A DNA stretch of 7,461 nt from Desulfobacteraceae bacterium (GTDB taxonomy: Bacteria > Desulfobacterota > Desulfobacteria > Desulfobacterales > Desulfobacteraceae), in the NCBI GenBank assembly GCA_011390435.1, contig JAABSK010000091.1, positions 1 to 7,461 on the forward strand, read 5' to 3'. A model generated the notes under the pieces. That model made no database searches and was not told where the DNA came from. It saw only the letters and a list, made by a program, of their open reading frames with translations. Below, piece after piece: positions 7,225 to 7,461 of this stretch; positions within the stretch are counted from its first letter, which is position 1; each line of letters opens with the position of its first letter. The position numbers and the translations under genes were made by a program.

Positions 7225-7254
7225 TTGACAACCTTGTCAGGGTTTCTATATAAT
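7225..7254 (+). promoter_or_regulatory. consensus sigma-70 promoter, divergent from ilv
   Basis: TTGACA (7225-7230) and TATAAT (7249-7254) are both perfect consensus hexamers, separated by 18 bp, on the plus strand. The transcript would start near 7261 and give about 93 nt of untranslated leader before the ATG at 7354. It points away from the ilv operon toward the gene at the right edge. Confidence 0.75.
7226..7239. promoter_or_regulatory. operator-like palindrome over the -35 box
   Basis: TGACAA-CC-TTGTCA is a perfect 6-2-6 inverted repeat that covers most of the plus-strand -35 hexamer and the start of the spacer. TTGTCA recurs at 7270-7275 and TGTCA at 7261-7265, just downstream of the predicted start site. 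The placement suggests a repressor site. No regulator can be named, and part of the palindrome is imposed by the -35 consensus itself. Confidence 0.4.
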
Positions 7255-7353
7255 CCGGCATGTCAAAAATTGTCATCCGGATAGAAAAACCTGGGCGCTC
7301 ATCATTTCGTTCAGGCGCGTACAAAAATCCAAACAGGAATCGGAAAATCAATC

Positions 7354-7461
7354 ATGGGTGATTCATCCAGACTGCTCAAGCCCTTTGCACTTCTTTTGTC
7401 TGTTTTTATGGCATTTCATCTGGTTCTTTTTGTCAGAATCGGGGTGCTGTCTTTGATGGTC
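7354..7461 (+). CDS. unknown protein with hydrophobic N-terminus, 3' end cut by window edge
   Basis: ATG 7354 opens a frame that continues to the last base (36 codons visible). The start is MGDSSRLLKPFALLLS, followed by VFMAFHLVLFVRIGVLSLMV. A short polar segment with one Arg and one Lys precedes a run of about 18 hydrophobic residues (10-27), consistent with a first transmembrane helix or an uncleaved signal anchor. The frame is open upstream only to 7285 and has no other ATG, GTG or TTG before 7354. A GGA 9 nt before the ATG is a modest ribosome-binding site. A consensus promoter about 100 nt upstream in the same orientation supports a real gene. Too little is visible to assign a family. 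Confidence 0.6.
   Translation, partial: MGDSSRLLKPFALLLSVFMAFHLVLFVRIGVLSLMV

Noticed and set aside
7071..7253. Plus-strand 60-codon frame across the ilv leader
   Set aside because: It runs antisense to the leader peptide and through the divergent promoter region and ends at the plus-strand -10 box. No promoter or ribosome-binding site precedes it.
7260..7361. Plus-strand 33-codon frame beginning at the predicted transcription start
   Set aside because: Its ATG sits at or one base before the predicted start site, so it would need leaderless translation. The peptide is basic with no recognisable features, and it overlaps the better start at 7354 in another frame.
1..7461. CRISPR arrays, insertion sequences, tRNA or rRNA genes
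   Set aside because: No spaced direct repeats, terminal inverted repeats with a transposase frame, or tRNA-like cloverleafs were seen. The genes are intact housekeeping genes with even codon use.

Overview
The window holds almost all of a minus-strand operon for branched-chain amino acid biosynthesis, read from right to left as leader peptide/attenuator - ilvD - ilvB - ilvN - cimA - leuA. leuA runs off the left edge. A divergent plus-strand gene begins at the right edge. The genes are tightly packed: 9 bp between ilvD and ilvB, about 24 bp between ilvB and ilvN, 5 bp between ilvN and cimA, and a 4-bp ATGA overlap between cimA and leuA. This supports a single transcript. Base composition is roughly half GC. 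The gene order, and a citramalate synthase of the ~530-residue type known from Geobacter, suggest a deltaproteobacterium-like anaerobe, possibly a sulfate reducer of the Desulfobacterales. That placement is an inference from gene content only.

Functionally the set covers most of valine, leucine and isoleucine synthesis. CimA makes citramalate from pyruvate and acetyl-CoA, giving a threonine-independent route to 2-oxobutyrate. IlvB/IlvN (acetohydroxyacid synthase) condenses pyruvate with pyruvate or 2-oxobutyrate. IlvD dehydrates the dihydroxy acids. LeuA starts the leucine branch. Ketol-acid reductoisomerase (ilvC), isopropylmalate isomerase (leuCD), leuB and the transaminase are not in the window.

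The most interesting part is the ~170-base leader upstream of ilvD (about 6970-7141, minus strand). It encodes an unannotated 24-28 residue peptide in which 12 of 13 consecutive residues are Ile, Leu or Val. It contains a hairpin within that codon run. It ends in a strong intrinsic terminator just before the ilvD ribosome-binding site. A 15-base segment that includes the peptide's stop codon can pair with the 5' half of the terminator stem (14 of 15 positions, counting G-U pairs). These are all the parts of a ribosome-mediated multivalent transcription attenuator. The layout resembles the enterobacterial ilv leader, but here it controls an ilvD-first operon that includes cimA.

To the right (about 7142-7353) lies a compact divergent control region. 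It has a perfect TTGACA-18-TATAAT promoter on the plus strand, with a TGACAA-CC-TTGTCA palindrome over its -35 box. This leads to the start of a plus-strand gene at 7354 that encodes a hydrophobic, probably membrane-inserted N-terminus. The ilv promoter itself is not clear.
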